From: Methanomicrobiales archaeon
Lineage (GTDB): Archaea; Halobacteriota; Methanomicrobia; Methanomicrobiales; JACTUA01
Length of the DNA stretch: 10,633 bases
Assembly (NCBI GenBank): GCA_028678555.1
Contig: JAJRDF010000073.1
Span: 1-10,633 of the forward strand
Reading direction: 5' to 3'
A program made the position numbers and the translations under genes. A model generated the notes under the pieces. It ran no database searches and was not told the DNA's origin. It saw only the letters and a program-made list of their open reading frames with translations. Below are positions 5,372 to 10,633 of this stretch, one piece after another (position 1 is the stretch's first letter; each line of letters opens with the position of its first letter).

Positions 5372-6304
5372 ATGCCGGCAGGACCCGCAGGTGGAGGTGC
5401 ATGGGACCTCATCCGGATGGGCCGTTTCCGGTTCCTGGCTGCCGGTGCACTCTGTTTCCTGCTGGGATACCTCCTTGCCCTCCGGATGGGTTCGCCCTGG
5501 GATCCGGCCCGGCTCCTCCTCGGGTATGCGATCTTCGGCTGCGGGCACCTCTCGGTCCACTACAGCAACGAGTATTACGACCGGCATGCCGATCGGAAAG
5601 GGACAGTCGGCGCCTTCTCCGGTGGTACCGGTATCCTGGTGGCACGGCCGGAACTGGCCCCTGCTGCACGCCGGATTGCGCTCAGCCTCATTGGTGTGTC
5701 CCTGGCCCTTGCCATCGTCTTCCAGATCCTCTATCGTCCGGAGCCGTGGTTTCTCCTCTTCGTTGCCGCGGGGAACCTCCTGGGGTGGTTCTACTCGGCG
5801 CCGCCCCTGTCCCTCGCGTACCGGGGCCTGGGAGAGGCTGCCACGGTCCTCGGCCTCGGGTTCATGATGCCGGCCACAGGGTACCTGATGGCGAAGGGTA
5901 CGCTGGATCCTGCCATCTTCCTCGTCTGCCTCCCCCTGCTCCCGCTCGGGTATTTCTTCATCCTTGCCGTGGAACTCCCGGATATGGAAGGGGACCGTGC
6001 CGGGGGAAAGAGGACCGCGGTGGTCCGGATGGGGCGGGAAGCCGCACAGCGGTCCATTGCCGCAGCGGCGCTGGTCGCAACCATCCTGTGCCTGTTTCTG
6101 GGCATTTTCTGGCCGGGTCCGCCGGCTGATATGCTGAAGGTGCTGGCAGCGATCTCCGTGATCCCGCTGGCAGCGGGCATCCGGGTCCGAAGGGCCGGTA
6201 TCCGGGACCGGCATGATGCCGAAGAACAGACCCGGATCCTGGTCACGAGCCTGGTACTCTTCTTCCTTTTCTCAGATATTGTCCTGGCGGCGGGGCTGGT
6301 CTGA
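5372..6304 (+). CDS. UbiA-superfamily (MenA-like) membrane prenyltransferase
   Basis: Integral membrane enzyme that transfers a polyprenyl chain from its diphosphate to an acceptor ring or lipid head; 310 residues. The first Asp-rich-type motif is NEYYDRHAD (66-74), an NDxxDxxxD variant with Glu at its second position. The second is DMEGD (204-208), followed by GGKRTAVVRMG. Further MenA-like features are SGGTGILV (83-90) and YSAPPLSLAYRGLGE (141-155). About eight hydrophobic helices are visible, as usual for the fold. The ATG at 5372 is preferred because the family's WDLIRMGRF segment (11-19) starts just after it; Met16 would cut into that segment. MenA makes demethylmenaquinone in bacteria, but no menaquinone genes are in view and these methanogens are not known for quinones, so the acceptor is open. 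It converges on the tautomerase gene with a 28-base gap. Confidence 0.9.
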   Translation: MPAGPAGGGAWDLIRMGRFRFLAAGALCFLLGYLLALRMGSPWDPARLLLGYAIFGCGHLSVHYSNEYYDRHADRKGTVGAFSGGTGILVARPELAPAARRIALSLIGVSLALAIVFQILYRPEPWFLLFVAAGNLLGWFYSAPPLSLAYRGLGEAATVLGLGFMMPATGYLMAKGTLDPAIFLVCLPLLPLGYFFILAVELPDMEGDRAGGKRTAVVRMGREAAQRSIAAAALVATILCLFLGIFWPGPPADMLKVLAAISVIPLAAGIRVRRAGIRDRHDAEEQTRILVTSLVLFFLFSDIVLAAGLV

Positions 6305-6332
6305 CGGGAGCCAGGGGTGCCTTCCGGCCGGA

Positions 6333-6518
6333 TCAGCCGTCACAGAGAAGCCGGCCTGATTTCGCGATGGATTCCCGGTCCAGTTCGTCAAAGAAGATCG
6401 TCACCCAGGAAGGATCCACCCCAAAGGTGGTGGTGATCGTCCGGGTGATCTCATCGGCCACCCTGCGCTTCTGCTCGACAGTTCTCCCTGCTCCCATCTT
6501 GATGATGACAACCGGCAT
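6333..6518 (-). CDS. 4-oxalocrotonate tautomerase family protein
   Basis: Small 61-residue tautomerase-superfamily protein, a typical length for the hexameric 4-OT group. After removal of Met, the catalytic amino-terminal Pro1 is exposed (PVVIIKMG). Arg11 is present in the conserved GRTVEQKRR stretch. The 4-OT Arg39 position is Thr (WVTIFF) and the Phe50 position is Ile (ESIAKSGRLL). This matches a divergent branch of the family and makes true 4-oxalocrotonate turnover unlikely. No aromatic meta-cleavage genes surround it, so the natural substrate is unknown. A TATA-like box (GTATTTATT, 6559-6551) lies about 37 bases upstream, giving a leader of about 10 bases. It is separated by 78 bases from the GyrI-like gene upstream on the same strand. 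Confidence 0.85.
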   Translation of the reverse strand: MPVVIIKMGAGRTVEQKRRVADEITRTITTTFGVDPSWVTIFFDELDRESIAKSGRLLCDG

Positions 6519-6550
6519 GGATGCTCAGGAGAGATCCGGAAGGATGAAGG

Positions 6551-6559
6551 AATAAATAC
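6551..6559 (-). promoter_or_regulatory. TATA-like box of the tautomerase gene
   Basis: GTATTTATT on the - strand is a clear AT island about 33-41 bases before the ATG at 6518. This gives the tautomerase its own promoter instead of requiring read-through from the GyrI-like gene. Confidence 0.5.
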
Positions 6560-6576
6560 GATGCATGGAAGGCGGC

Positions 6577-6586
6577 GGGGGGGGGG
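6577..6586. repeat. G10 homopolymer between two - strand genes
   Basis: Ten consecutive Gs lie just after the stop of the GyrI-like gene and upstream of the tautomerase promoter (C10 on the coding strand of both). Such tracts are prone to length slippage. Here it is non-coding, so any effect would be on transcript 3' ends or spacing. Confidence 0.7.
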
Positions 6587-6596
6587 AACCGCCGGA

Positions 6597-7205
6597 TCAT
6601 TCGACGGGCTGCCTGAGGATGGTGTGGAGCGGGGAGGGCAGCACCTTTCCCGGGTCCGAGAGGTAGATCTCGTGGTGCCTGCCCCGCATATGGTATCCCT
6701 TCTCCCGGATGGCCTGGTGGAGACGGTTCAGGCTGTCGGTCTCCTCCGAGTACGGGCCCACGTGCATGATCTGGGCCGAGAGACCCTCGCTGAACCGTTC
6801 GAACCGGATCTGGGAGATCTTCCGGGGGCTGATCTTCATCCGCACCCTCTTGATCACCTCCGAAAAGAGGTCCTCGGTCACGTACTCCGGCTGCACGATC
6901 ATGAGCCGCCAGCGCTTGGTCCCGCCGGCCCCCGGGGGTGAACCGGGGTTCTCCGTCCAGCGGAGCGACTCGAGGGGCATGACCGAGTACTCGAACCCCA
7001 TGACGCTCTTCCCGATCACGATCTTCAGGGCGTAGGTGACGGTATAGAGGGCTTCAATGGAATCGCGGAAGTCCTGGTAGGGATCCCCTTCCCCGGGCCC
7101 TTCGATGAAGAGGAAGTTCATGGCCGGGACGTCCACCAGTTCCACCGTCTCCTCGGAGGAACGGTAGAGCCGGTTGAATTCCTTCCTGCGATCCCGAGCG
7201 GTCAT
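6597..7205 (-). CDS. GyrI-like small-molecule-binding domain protein
   Basis: Stand-alone GyrI-like (SHS2/BacR-C fold) protein of 202 residues with no attached DNA-binding domain. Recognisable family stretches are the N-terminal LVDVPAMNFLFIEGPGEGDP (23-42), VMPLESLRW (75-83), and near the end HVGPYSEE (148-155) with RHHEIYLSDP (176-185) and TILRQPV. The family has two SHS2 units that form a ligand pocket; related proteins bind drugs or act as effector domains, but no reaction is established for this stand-alone type. The start at 7205 is chosen because the conserved region begins soon after it and an upstream TATA-like box fits; an ATG at 7421 would overlap the epimerase gene's 3' end. No strong ribosome-binding site is visible, and the leader would be very short. 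Confidence 0.85.
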   Translation of the reverse strand: MTARDRRKEFNRLYRSSEETVELVDVPAMNFLFIEGPGEGDPYQDFRDSIEALYTVTYALKIVIGKSVMGFEYSVMPLESLRWTENPGSPPGAGGTKRWRLMIVQPEYVTEDLFSEVIKRVRMKISPRKISQIRFERFSEGLSAQIMHVGPYSEETDSLNRLHQAIREKGYHMRGRHHEIYLSDPGKVLPSPLHTILRQPVE

Positions 7206-7234
7206 TTCCGTTCTTAAAGCGTATGCGGACGCTC

Positions 7235-7242
7235 TTATTAAA
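7235..7242 (-). promoter_or_regulatory. TATA-like box of the GyrI-like gene
   Basis: On the - strand this reads TTTAATAA, centred about 33 bases before the ATG at 7205. Transcription would begin about 5-10 bases ahead of the start codon, so the mRNA would be nearly leaderless. Confidence 0.5.
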
Positions 7243-7348
7243 CGCACCGCTCGCCTCCGTCGGTAATGATCCCCGGTGCCCGCTGAGGGCGGCAGCCGGT
7301 CGGGAAAACACCTGCAGACAGAGGAGGATCCGGGAGGGGGTGGAGCCC

Positions 7349-8290
7349 CTAGATCACGCCGGACGGGGGATGGGCGCGGTACCATGCTGCCGTCTCTGCC
7401 AGTCCCTGCGGGAGGGTCCACCGCGGCCGGTACCCGAGCACATTTCCTGCACGGGAAATGGATGCGACAGAGTGGAGGATATCACCGGGCCGGCGGGGCT
7501 CGTGGACCGGTTCGGCGCCGGATCCGGCGGCGGCAACTGCCAGCCGGGCCAGGTCCTTCACCCGGGTTGCCTCGCCGCTCCCGATGTTGAAGACACCGGA
7601 TGCGTCCCGCTGGAGAGCGAGGATCGTGGCCCTGACCACGTCCCCCACGTACACGAAGTCCCGGGTCTGGGTACCGTCACCGTAAATGACCGGGGGCTTT
7701 CCTGCCAGGGCACGGACCAGGAACCGCGGGACCACCGCCGCGTACTCGGCGCAGGGATCCTGGCGGGGGCCGTAGACATTGAAGTACCGGAGGACCGTCG
7801 TCTCCAGTCCACAGCGTGCGGTGAACACCGCACAGAGGTGTTCGCCGGCCACCTTGGAGGCCGCATAGGGGGTCAGGGGGGCAGGGCACCGGGATTCGTC
7901 CACGGGAGGGACTGCGGCATCCCCGTACACGGCGGCAGATGACGCGAAGATCACCTTCTTCACCCCCGTGTCCCTCGCTGCCAGCAGCACGTTCAGGGTG
8001 CCGGTGGCGTTCACCTCATGGTCCCGGGCCGGGTCTGCCAGGGATTTCTGGACCGAGGCGATGGCGGCCAGGTGAAAGACCGCATCTGCCCCTTCACACG
8101 CCCTGCGGAGGAACGGCAGATCGGTGACGCTGCCCTGGAGCACCTGCAGGTCCTCCGGGGGGAGGTGGCCCAGGTTGCCGGGTGATCCTGTGGAGCAGTC
8201 GTCCACCACGGTGACCCTGCCCAGGTGCAGGAGTTCCCCGGCCAGGTGGGAACCGATGAACCCTGCACCGCCCGTCACCACGAACTGCAC
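7349..8290 (-). CDS. NAD-dependent nucleotide-sugar epimerase (GalE-like extended SDR)
   Basis: Extended short-chain dehydrogenase, most likely a UDP-sugar 4-epimerase (UDP-glucose or UDP-GlcNAc type) supplying precursors for surface glycans or glycoproteins; 313 residues. The NAD-binding Rossmann motif is TGGAGFIGS (6-14), with D30 as the likely ribose ligand (VVDD). The catalytic Ser lies in ASSAAVYG (116-123), and the YxxxK pair is Y142/K146. The substrate-binding region includes RYFNVYGPRQ (168-177), YGDGTQTRDFVYVGD (203-217) and the C-terminal YRPRWTLPQGL. The start is GTG: in-frame upstream codons reach a stop within three codons, and GGGGTGA lies about 7 bases ahead. No glycosyltransferase neighbours are in view, so the exact sugar cannot be named. 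A 4,6-dehydratase is less likely. Confidence 0.9.
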   Translation of the reverse strand: MQFVVTGGAGFIGSHLAGELLHLGRVTVVDDCSTGSPGNLGHLPPEDLQVLQGSVTDLPFLRRACEGADAVFHLAAIASVQKSLADPARDHEVNATGTLNVLLAARDTGVKKVIFASSAAVYGDAAVPPVDESRCPAPLTPYAASKVAGEHLCAVFTARCGLETTVLRYFNVYGPRQDPCAEYAAVVPRFLVRALAGKPPVIYGDGTQTRDFVYVGDVVRATILALQRDASGVFNIGSGEATRVKDLARLAVAAAGSGAEPVHEPRRPGDILHSVASISRAGNVLGYRPRWTLPQGLAETAAWYRAHPPSGVI

Positions 8291-8339
8291 GACATGTCAC
8301 CCCTTCCGGCTCTGTCTCACTGTACCGGGCCGGCGAAAA

Positions 8340-8355
8340 CGGAAATACTTTTCCG
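8340..8355 (-). promoter_or_regulatory. Probable promoter of the epimerase gene with a palindrome
   Basis: CGGAAA (8340-8345) and TTTCCG (8350-8355) form an inverted repeat around TACT. Read on the - strand the centre, AAAAGTATTTCC, is the only AT-rich stretch upstream of the GTG start and is about 55 bases from it. It would give a leader of about 30 bases including the GGGGTGA site. The palindrome could be an operator or coincidence. Confidence 0.35.
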
Positions 8356-8391
8356 GCCTGCACCGGTGCGGGATACCAGGGGGCATCCTGC

Positions 8392-8416
8392 GGTGGTGGT
8401 GGTGGATGGGGTATGG
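8392..8416 (+). repeat. GGT repeat, G-quadruplex-capable run
   Basis: Four perfect GGT units (8392-8403) are followed by GGATGGGG and further GG pairs. The run is non-coding in the chosen model, lying between the divergent epimerase and glycosylase genes. It has enough GG blocks for a two-layer quadruplex on the + strand. Confidence 0.5.
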
Positions 8417-8500
8417 GAGCCGGATATCATACGGTCTTATCCATGGCGGCAGCACCACCTTCCGGGTACGGTGGCCGGGTGCAGGTGAAAAGGAGGCGAC

Positions 8501-8507
8501 GGGGGAG
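8501..8507 (+). promoter_or_regulatory. Ribosome-binding site deciding the glycosylase start
   Basis: GGGGGAG ends 7 bases before the ATG at 8515. Earlier in-frame ATGs (8413, 8443) and a GTG (8479) lack such a site and would add a low-complexity basic extension absent from relatives. A second purine run, AAAAGGAGG, ends about 20 bases ahead of 8515. Confidence 0.55.
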
Positions 8508-8514
8508 AAACGCC

Positions 8515-9399
8515 ATGGGGAACCATGCGGAGGGAGGACCCTTACCGGATGCCTCCGACATCCGGAAGTTCCGTCGCCTGGTCTGGAAGCATTTCCGCTC
8601 CCGCGGCAGGATGTTCCCCTGGCGGGAGACACGGGATCCCTTCGCCATCCTGGTCTCGGAGTACATGCTCCAGCAGACGCAGGTAAGCCGTGTCGCAGAG
8701 AAGTTTCCTGCCTTCCTTGCCCGGTTTCCCGATGCCGCCACGCTTGCCGCCGCGCCGCTCCGGGAGGTGCTCGCCGCATGGCAGGGCCTGGGTTATAACC
8801 GGCGGGCCGTCTCCCTGCACCGGGCGGCGTCCATCCTGGTAAGAGAGCGCGGGGGCGTGGTCCCGGATGACCGGGATGCCCTTCTCGCCCTCCCGGGCGT
8901 GGGGCCTTCCACCGCCGGCGGGGTACTGGCCTTTGCCTTCAACCGTCCGGTGGTACTCCTGGAGACGAACATCCGCCGCGTCTTCCTCCACCATTTCTTT
9001 CCGGGCAGGCAGCCGGTCCCGGACCGAAAGATCCTGCCGCTGGTCGCTGCCACGGTGGACAGGGAGCGGCCCCGGGAATGGTACTGGGCGCTGATGGACC
9101 TGGGTGCAGAGCTCAGGCGCCTTCCGGAGAATCCCAACCGGAGGTCACCGGCCTACCGTCCCCAGCCCCCGTTCCATGGGTCTGACCGCCAGATCCGGGG
9201 CCGCATCCTCCGGGCACTCCTCAGGGAGGAGACCATGGACCCCCGGGGGGTGGCAGAGGCGGCAGGATGCACAGCCGGCCGCCTGGATCGGATCCTCGCA
9301 GAGATGGAACAGGATGGTTTCCTGGAGAGGACCCCCTTCGGCGGGATCAGCATCCGGGGAGGGAAGGGATCCGGTCAGCAGGCATCCCCAACCCGTTAA
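8515..9399 (+). CDS. MutY-related HhH-GPD DNA glycosylase without Fe-S cluster
   Basis: Base-excision-repair glycosylase of the HhH-GPD superfamily, nearest to adenine glycosylase MutY; 294 residues from the ATG at 8515. Features: MFPWRETRDPF (33-43); SEYMLQQTQV (48-57) with catalytic Glu49; GLGYNRRA (91-98); helix-hairpin-helix LPGVGPSTAGG (126-136), which has Ser where endonuclease III has its lysine, as in MutY. The usual catalytic Asp (LDGNVKR in MutY) is Glu150 in LLETNIRR. The four Cys of the [4Fe-4S] loop are absent; the region reads PNRRSPAYRP (207-216), and the only Cys in the protein is C252. After SDRQIRGRIL a winged-helix-like tail (about 225-281) replaces the NUDIX-like domain of MutY. 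I recall similar clusterless proteins in bacteria and archaea, some mislabelled as HesB proteins. Activity on A:8-oxoG is plausible but not shown. Confidence 0.88.
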   Translation: MGNHAEGGPLPDASDIRKFRRLVWKHFRSRGRMFPWRETRDPFAILVSEYMLQQTQVSRVAEKFPAFLARFPDAATLAAAPLREVLAAWQGLGYNRRAVSLHRAASILVRERGGVVPDDRDALLALPGVGPSTAGGVLAFAFNRPVVLLETNIRRVFLHHFFPGRQPVPDRKILPLVAATVDRERPREWYWALMDLGAELRRLPENPNRRSPAYRPQPPFHGSDRQIRGRILRALLREETMDPRGVAEAAGCTAGRLDRILAEMEQDGFLERTPFGGISIRGGKGSGQQASPTR

Positions 9400-9457
9400 A
9401 GGACCCGGACCCCGTGATACGTTCCTCCATCCCGTGCCCGCAGGGTGATTAAGAAAG

Positions 9458-9466
9458 GCTTATCAA
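9458..9466 (+). promoter_or_regulatory. TATA-like box of the PPOX gene
   Basis: GCTTATCAA is preceded by the purine-rich GATTAAGAAAG, which resembles a BRE plus TATA arrangement. It is centred about 36 bases before the ATG at 9498, predicting a leader of about 10 bases or less. It would drive the PPOX gene and the exported-protein gene that follows. Confidence 0.5.
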
Positions 9467-9497
9467 CCGGTCCGGATACCTTCGTCCGGTGGACTGC

Positions 9498-9974
9498 ATG
9501 GAGATTGTGAAGATCCCCAGGATGGAGAAGGAGGACTATGATACCCTCATCTCGGAAGGGTACGTGAGCAGGATCGCGTTCATCGGCGATAAATACCCCT
9601 ACATCGCCCCGTTCCTCTACGTCTTTGACGGTAACTTCATGTACTTCCTCTCGACCCGGTACGGGAAGAAGATCCGGTTCTTCCGCCAGAACCCCCATGT
9701 CTCGGTGGAGGTGGAGAAGTACTCCGGAGACCTCTCCAGCTATACCTTCGTGACCCTCCAGGGTCACCTGGAGGAGGTGGAGGATGCCATCGAGAAGAAG
9801 ATCATCCGGAAGAAGTTCGTGGAGATGATCAGGAAGAAACACCTCTCGAAGAACATCATGGCTGCCCTCGGCCACATGCCCACCGAACCCATCGAGGCAA
9901 TTGCCAGCGAGGAGCGTTCCATCGTCTGGAAACTGACGGGCGTCACCGACATCGTCGCGCTCCAGAACCTGTAG
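9498..9974 (+). CDS. Pyridoxamine 5'-phosphate oxidase-fold flavin-binding protein
   Basis: Split-barrel flavoprotein of the PPOX-like superfamily; 158 residues, cytoplasmic. Family features are the N-terminal MEKEDYDTLISEGYVSRIAF (9-28), the strand pair PYIAPFLYVFDGNFMYFLST (34-53), then YGKKIRFFRQNPHVSVEVE (55-73), where FMN-phosphate contacts are expected, and YTFVTLQGHLEEVED (82-96). The second half is rich in Lys and Glu and helical. Members bind FMN, F420 or haem; which one applies cannot be told here, and true pyridoxamine phosphate oxidase activity is unlikely. In-frame starts are GTG 9489 and ATG 9498; ATG is preferred because GGTGG then sits at ribosome-binding distance. It is followed after 10 bases by the exported-protein gene, so co-transcription is likely. 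Confidence 0.88.
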   Translation: MEIVKIPRMEKEDYDTLISEGYVSRIAFIGDKYPYIAPFLYVFDGNFMYFLSTRYGKKIRFFRQNPHVSVEVEKYSGDLSSYTFVTLQGHLEEVEDAIEKKIIRKKFVEMIRKKHLSKNIMAALGHMPTEPIEAIASEERSIVWKLTGVTDIVALQNL

Positions 9975-9984
9975 GGGCGGAACC

Positions 9985-10633
9985 ATGTCACCGGGTAGCG
10001 GCATCCTGTCCCTTTCCTCCCGGGCCCCTGCCACCCTTCTCCTGGCCGCCCTCCTTCTCTTCTTCATTGCGACGCCGGTAGGAGCCCACGCCCCGGTGGT
10101 CCCCGGCGAAGACTCCCCTGCTGTCACGGTGATGGACCCGCTGAAGTCCTGGGCATTCTATGGCATGCTCCATGGCGTGGGGGAGCCGGACCTGTTCCGG
10201 TTCACCATGCACGGGGGAGACCGGCTGGTGGTCTCCCTACAGGTGGCGGATCCCGCCGGTCCGGTCCCCGTGCTCGTGATCACGGGTCCGGGTCTCCCTC
10301 ACCAGGGGATCCCGCCGGAAGGCGTGGAGATCCCTGCCGGGTCCTCGGCGGTGGTCATCCGGGGAGTCCGTCCTCCCATGCCCTCGTATGAGCCCTTTGC
10401 CCCTGGCGCGGCGTACCCCGTGGCAGAGCTGGACTCCGTGGTCACGGTGGATGGCGAGTACCGGGTGGCGGTGGTGGGGACGGGCGGGGAGGTTCCCTAT
10501 GTGCTTGCCATCGGGTACCTGGAGGAGTTCTCGGCCGCGGAGTGGGTGATGGTACCAGTCACGGTACTGCACTCCCGTATCGTCCAGGGCCAGGCGCTGC
10601 CCATCCTTTTCAGCCCGTTCTTTGCCATGCTCA
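9985..10633 (+). CDS. Exported beta-rich protein with probable membrane anchor, 3'-partial
   Basis: Open to the end of the window; 216 residues visible, C-terminus missing. A signal peptide is clear: Arg13, hydrophobic core about 17-32, and an Ala-x-Ala-like cleavage region at VGAHA (32-36). Residues 45-100 and 150-178 alternate like a beta-sandwich (LFRFTMHGGDRLVVSLQV; GEYRVAVVG), reminiscent of pre-peptidase C-terminal-like extracellular domains; that resemblance is my inference. From about 182 on the sequence turns amphipathic to hydrophobic (WVMVPVTVL, then LPILFSPFFAML), suggesting a membrane segment at the window edge. There is no Cys and no metal or catalytic motif. The 10-base gap after the PPOX stop and the purine run GGGGCGG ahead of the ATG suggest an operon. 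Function unknown. Confidence 0.75.
   Translation, partial: MSPGSGILSLSSRAPATLLLAALLLFFIATPVGAHAPVVPGEDSPAVTVMDPLKSWAFYGMLHGVGEPDLFRFTMHGGDRLVVSLQVADPAGPVPVLVITGPGLPHQGIPPEGVEIPAGSSAVVIRGVRPPMPSYEPFAPGAAYPVAELDSVVTVDGEYRVAVVGTGGEVPYVLAIGYLEEFSAAEWVMVPVTVLHSRIVQGQALPILFSPFFAML

Noticed and set aside
5214..5402. N-terminal extension of the deacetylase up to 5402
   Set aside because: The added residues show no family similarity and would cover the divergent promoter and the start of the prenyltransferase gene.
3504..5867. 787-residue open frame on the + strand
   Set aside because: It runs antisense to the peroxiredoxin and deacetylase genes and overlaps the prenyltransferase in another frame. 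Its Arg/Pro/Gly-rich translation has no motif, whereas the genes it crosses have full catalytic signatures.
6323..6332. 10-bp palindrome TCCGGCCGGA between convergent stops as a terminator
   Set aside because: There is no T-tract on either side, and CCGG-rich palindromes are frequent by chance at this base composition.
8413..8514. Longer glycosylase start at 8413
   Set aside because: The 34 added residues are low-complexity and basic; the ribosome-binding site GGGGGAG points to 8515.
1..10633. Mobile element or defence island
   Set aside because: No transposase, integrase, terminal repeats, tRNA target, toxin-antitoxin or nuclease cassette is visible, and codon and base use look uniform across the window.

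Overview
The window is about 10.6 kb of GC-rich DNA, roughly two-thirds G+C by eye, and is almost certainly archaeal. The signs are a family B replicative polymerase of archaeal type, AT-rich TATA-like boxes about 25-35 bases ahead of several starts, short or absent leaders, T-tract terminators, and lipoproteins with Thr/Pro-rich stalks. The protein set (GyrI-like stand-alone protein, small tautomerase, PPOX flavoprotein, HDAC-family hydrolase, MenA-like prenyltransferase) fits a methanogen of the Methanomicrobia, most likely Methanomicrobiales. That placement is inference; no methanogenesis gene is in view.

Layout. (1) Positions 1-2178, + strand: family B DNA polymerase missing its N-terminus, ending near a hairpin that looks like a bidirectional terminator. 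(2) 2377-3560, - strand: two paralogous DUF333 lipoproteins, one with a single domain copy and one with three tandem copies, the first of which is cut short. (3) 3654-5213, - strand: a Bcp-type peroxiredoxin and, upstream of it, an HDAC-family deacetylase. (4) 5214-5371: a divergent promoter region. (5) 5372-6304, + strand: an integral-membrane UbiA/MenA-type prenyltransferase, convergent with (6) 6333-7205, - strand: a 61-residue 4-OT-family tautomerase and a GyrI-like ligand-binding protein. (7) 7349-8290, - strand: a GalE-like nucleotide-sugar epimerase starting at GTG. (8) 8515-9399, + strand: a MutY-related DNA glycosylase without the iron-sulfur cluster cysteines and with a winged-helix-like tail. 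(9) 9498-9974, + strand: a PPOX-fold flavin-binding protein, followed after 10 bases by (10) 9985-end: a secreted or membrane-anchored protein that runs off the window.

Most genes are single units with their own promoter-like boxes. The close pairs are PPOX plus the exported protein, and loosely HDAC plus peroxiredoxin. The content is mainly chromosomal housekeeping: replication, base repair, peroxide defence, envelope sugars and lipids. I see no transposase, integrase, CRISPR array, tRNA or rRNA, and no convincing new multi-gene system. The most unusual items are the DUF333 lipoprotein pair, the clusterless MutY relative, the peroxiredoxin without the usual resolving cysteine, and a striking excess of the hexamer GGATCC (28 copies by hand count).
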